NCBI GenBank assembly: GCA_034436045.1 | Contig: DAOTVZ010000241.1 | Location: 1-14,278 of the forward strand | Length of the DNA: 14,278 bases | Reading direction: 5' to 3' | Source of the DNA: H111-94 sp034436045 | GTDB lineage: Bacteria; Chloroflexota; Ktedonobacteria; Ktedonobacterales; Ktedonobacteraceae | Shown: positions 12,773 to 14,278 of the stretch, piece after piece | How positions within the stretch are numbered: the first letter of the stretch is position 1 | Layout of the letters: the number at the start of each line of letters is the position of its first letter | Notes under the pieces: model-generated | The model's input: only the letters and a program-made list of their open reading frames with translations | Told to the model about the DNA's origin: nothing | Databases searched by the model: none | Translations under genes and position numbers: made by a program

Positions 12773-12799
12773 AGGATGTGATTAATCAATCACGCTCCT
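12773..12799. repeat. Degenerate palindrome resembling the one at 2724-2753
   Basis: The centre GTGATT-AATC-AATCAC (12778-12793) is a perfect dyad. The flanks AGGA and GCTCCT partly extend it with mismatches or a bulge. It shares the GTGATT...ATCACGC core and C-rich right flank with the perfect palindrome after the dehydrogenase gene, suggesting an eroded copy of the same element. Confidence 0.4.
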
Positions 12800-13201
12800 A
12801 CGCTTTCCGCTATCCTCTTTCTACTATTCTCCATACCCAGAGCATAAACGGAGACGCATCATACTGCCATTGACTAGACGACATCGTGCCTATGAAACAG
12901 GTCACAATCATTCACAGTGATAGCCCTTTCCGCCGCTATACCTTTTTTCGGAGGTTAGATATATGAGCTATCTGCCCTGTATACGAATGAGTACCCTTCT
13001 GGGTTCCATTTCTGGTGTGAGGGATATGTGAATCTCCACACTCTCTCCCTCTCTCCATCCTATAACACGAACATCTCAGGAAATATTTTCTCCCCCTATC
13101 TCCTTTCTCCCTTCACACCTGCCCTCCTCCACTATAATAAACGCCACAAAGCAACAAAATGACACACTCGTACATTAATTTTTCCAGAGAATGACAAAAA
13201 C

Positions 13202-13248
13202 AACAGAGCAGCGCTATTCTACTGAGGGTCGCTGCTCTGTTTATTTTT
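13202..13248. terminator. Intrinsic terminator downstream of leuS
   Basis: AACAGAGCAGCG (13202-13213) pairs perfectly with CGCTGCTCTGTT (13230-13241), 12 pairs with a 16-nt loop. On the minus strand the stem is followed by TGTTTTTGTC, suiting leuS, which ends at 13278. On the plus strand it is followed by TATTTTTT, so it could also stop transcription coming from the other side. Confidence 0.75.
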
Positions 13249-13277
13249 TCTCTAGTTGAGTTGAATGCCAGGGTACC

Positions 13278-14278
13278 TTAACGGTTGCGCACCACAACGT
13301 TTGCCAGTCGCCCAGGAATGTAGATGACCTTCTGCACCGTCGCGTCACCGATAAAGGACATCACACGCTCGTTGTTCAGCACCTGCCGACGTACCTCCTC
13401 CTCGCTGACGTCAGTCGGTACCTCAATGCGCTCGCGCACCTTGCCGTTGACCTGCACGACCAGCGTGAATGTCTCATCCCGCGTCATGGCCTCATCATAG
13501 GTAGGCCATTGCGTAGTATGGATGCTGCCGCTATGACCCGTCTGGTGCCACAGTTCCTCGGTAATGTGCGGAGCCATCGGGGCCAGCAGTTGCATCATCG
13601 TTTCCAGAGTGCGCTGATAGGCCGCGCTGCGTGCCACCGACGTGTTTTGCAGCTTCAGCATGGCGTTATTGCACTCCATCAGCGCCGCCAGTGCCGTGTT
13701 GAAGCGGAACGCGGCGATATCCTCCGTCACACGCTTGATGGTCTTATGGCGCAGCCGTTCTACCGCACGCGTCTCCCCCGTCTCCTCGCCTGTGACATTA
13801 CCCTCGCTCCAGTTGTCCGTCACCAGATTCCAGAAACGATTCAGGAAGCGCCAGACCCCTTCCAGGTTGTCCGCGCGGAAAACGCCACCCGCGTCGAAGG
13901 GGCCAATGAACATCATGTAGCAGCGCACCGTGTCCGCGCCGTATTTCTCGACGTACTCATCCGGGGCCACCACGTTACCGCGCGACTTCGACATCTTCTG
14001 CCCATCCGGCCCCAGCACGATGCCCTGGTGGAACAGACGCTTGAACGGCTCGTTAATGTTCAGATAGCCCATGTCGCGCAGAGCCTTAACGAAGAAGCGT
14101 GCGTACAGTAGATGCATGGTGGCATGCTCCGCGCCGCCAACGTACTGATCAACCGGCATCCAGCGCTCAACGCTCTCCTTCGTCCACGGATGCTGACTGT
14201 CATGCGGGTCGGTATAGCGCAGGAAGTACCACGATGAGCAGATGAAGGTATCCATCGTATCGGCCTCGCGCGTCGCCG
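13278..14278 (-). CDS. leuS: Leucyl-tRNA synthetase, C-terminal part (truncated by window end)
   Basis: This class I aminoacyl-tRNA synthetase charges tRNA-Leu in the cytosol. About 333 codons are visible and the N-terminal catalytic and editing portions lie beyond the window; full bacterial proteins are usually over 800 residues. The frame is open to the edge, where it reads READTMDTFICSSWYFLRY, a conserved LeuS catalytic segment. It continues with VGGAEHATMHLLYARFF, then the KMSKS signature in GQKMSKSRGNVV, the helical anticodon-binding domain (around APMAPHITEELWH) and the small C-terminal domain with LVVQVNGKVRERIEVP and KVIYIPGRLANVVV. All expected motifs are intact. A strong terminator lies 37 bp after the stop. 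Confidence 0.97.
   Translation of the reverse strand, partial: ATREADTMDTFICSSWYFLRYTDPHDSQHPWTKESVERWMPVDQYVGGAEHATMHLLYARFFVKALRDMGYLNINEPFKRLFHQGIVLGPDGQKMSKSRGNVVAPDEYVEKYGADTVRCYMMFIGPFDAGGVFRADNLEGVWRFLNRFWNLVTDNWSEGNVTGEETGETRAVERLRHKTIKRVTEDIAAFRFNTALAALMECNNAMLKLQNTSVARSAAYQRTLETMMQLLAPMAPHITEELWHQTGHSGSIHTTQWPTYDEAMTRDETFTLVVQVNGKVRERIEVPTDVSEEEVRRQVLNNERVMSFIGDATVQKVIYIPGRLANVVVRNR

Larger units (their letters stand above)
12599..13277. other. 679-bp intergenic region without a gene
   Basis: This holds the upstream region of the 70-aa gene, a degenerate palindrome (12773-12799), a pyrimidine-rich stretch on the plus strand (about 13031-13132), a TATAAT at 13133-13138 and the terminator hairpin at 13202-13241. 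No coding frame is convincing on either strand. Confidence 0.6.

Noticed and set aside
13159..13194. 11-codon leader peptide before the 13202 hairpin (attenuator idea)
   Set aside because: No ribosome binding site, no run of regulatory codons, and no plus-strand gene follows the hairpin.
12599..13277. T-box leader or tRNA gene near leuS
   Set aside because: This gap is downstream of leuS, and no T-box core or tRNA-like cloverleaf sequence was seen.
13509..14111. 200-codon plus-strand frame
   Set aside because: Fully antisense to leuS, which has strong motif support; shadow frame.

Overview
The window reads as a piece of a free-living bacterial chromosome. It is moderately GC-rich in the genes and AT-richer between them, carries housekeeping genes (leuS, ftsH, a class A penicillin-binding protein), and has sparse spacing with several 230-680 bp gaps. 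The FtsH, PBP and lipoprotein sequences, the large intergenic regions and the small palindromic repeats suggest a Chloroflexota bacterium, perhaps a Ktedonobacteria-type member. That placement is an impression from the proteins, not a database result.

Layout. 1-2711 (+): a three-gene cassette made of a truncated leuC-type isomerase large subunit, a leuD-type small subunit and a divergent isocitrate/isopropylmalate dehydrogenase-family enzyme, ending at a strong palindrome. 2957-3637 (+): a cyclase/kynurenine-formamidase-family hydrolase. 3765-4808 (+): a lipoprotein of unknown function whose ribosome binding site and start codon lie in a 13-bp inverted repeat. 4809-5309: a gap with a good promoter followed by several stem-loops, possibly a noncoding RNA. 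5310-7622 (-): a bifunctional penicillin-binding protein. 7623-8147: an AT-rich gap with promoter-like sites. 8148-8792 (+): a ThuA-like protein. 8892-9707 (+): a MerR/TipA-type regulator with its own dyad-containing, 19-bp-spacer promoter. 9742-11802 (-): FtsH, convergent with the regulator across a symmetrical hairpin. 12040-12318 (+): a small TPR protein. 12386-12598 (-): a 70-aa protein of unknown function. 12599-13277: a long gap with a degenerate palindrome, a pyrimidine-rich tract and a terminator. 13278-14278 (-): the C-terminal part of leucyl-tRNA synthetase.

How the parts relate. The leuC/leuD/dehydrogenase genes form one transcription unit (28-nt gap, then a one-base stop/start overlap) and should catalyse the isomerisation and oxidative decarboxylation steps of a 2-oxoacid chain-extension pathway. 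The substrate is not clear, because both the LeuD specificity loop and the dehydrogenase cofactor-site motifs differ from the common forms. The other genes look independently transcribed. No mobile element, CRISPR array, tRNA or rRNA was seen. The least ordinary signals are regulatory: two genes whose Shine-Dalgarno sequence is paired by an upstream inverted repeat, the MerR-style operator, and the structured gap near 5000.
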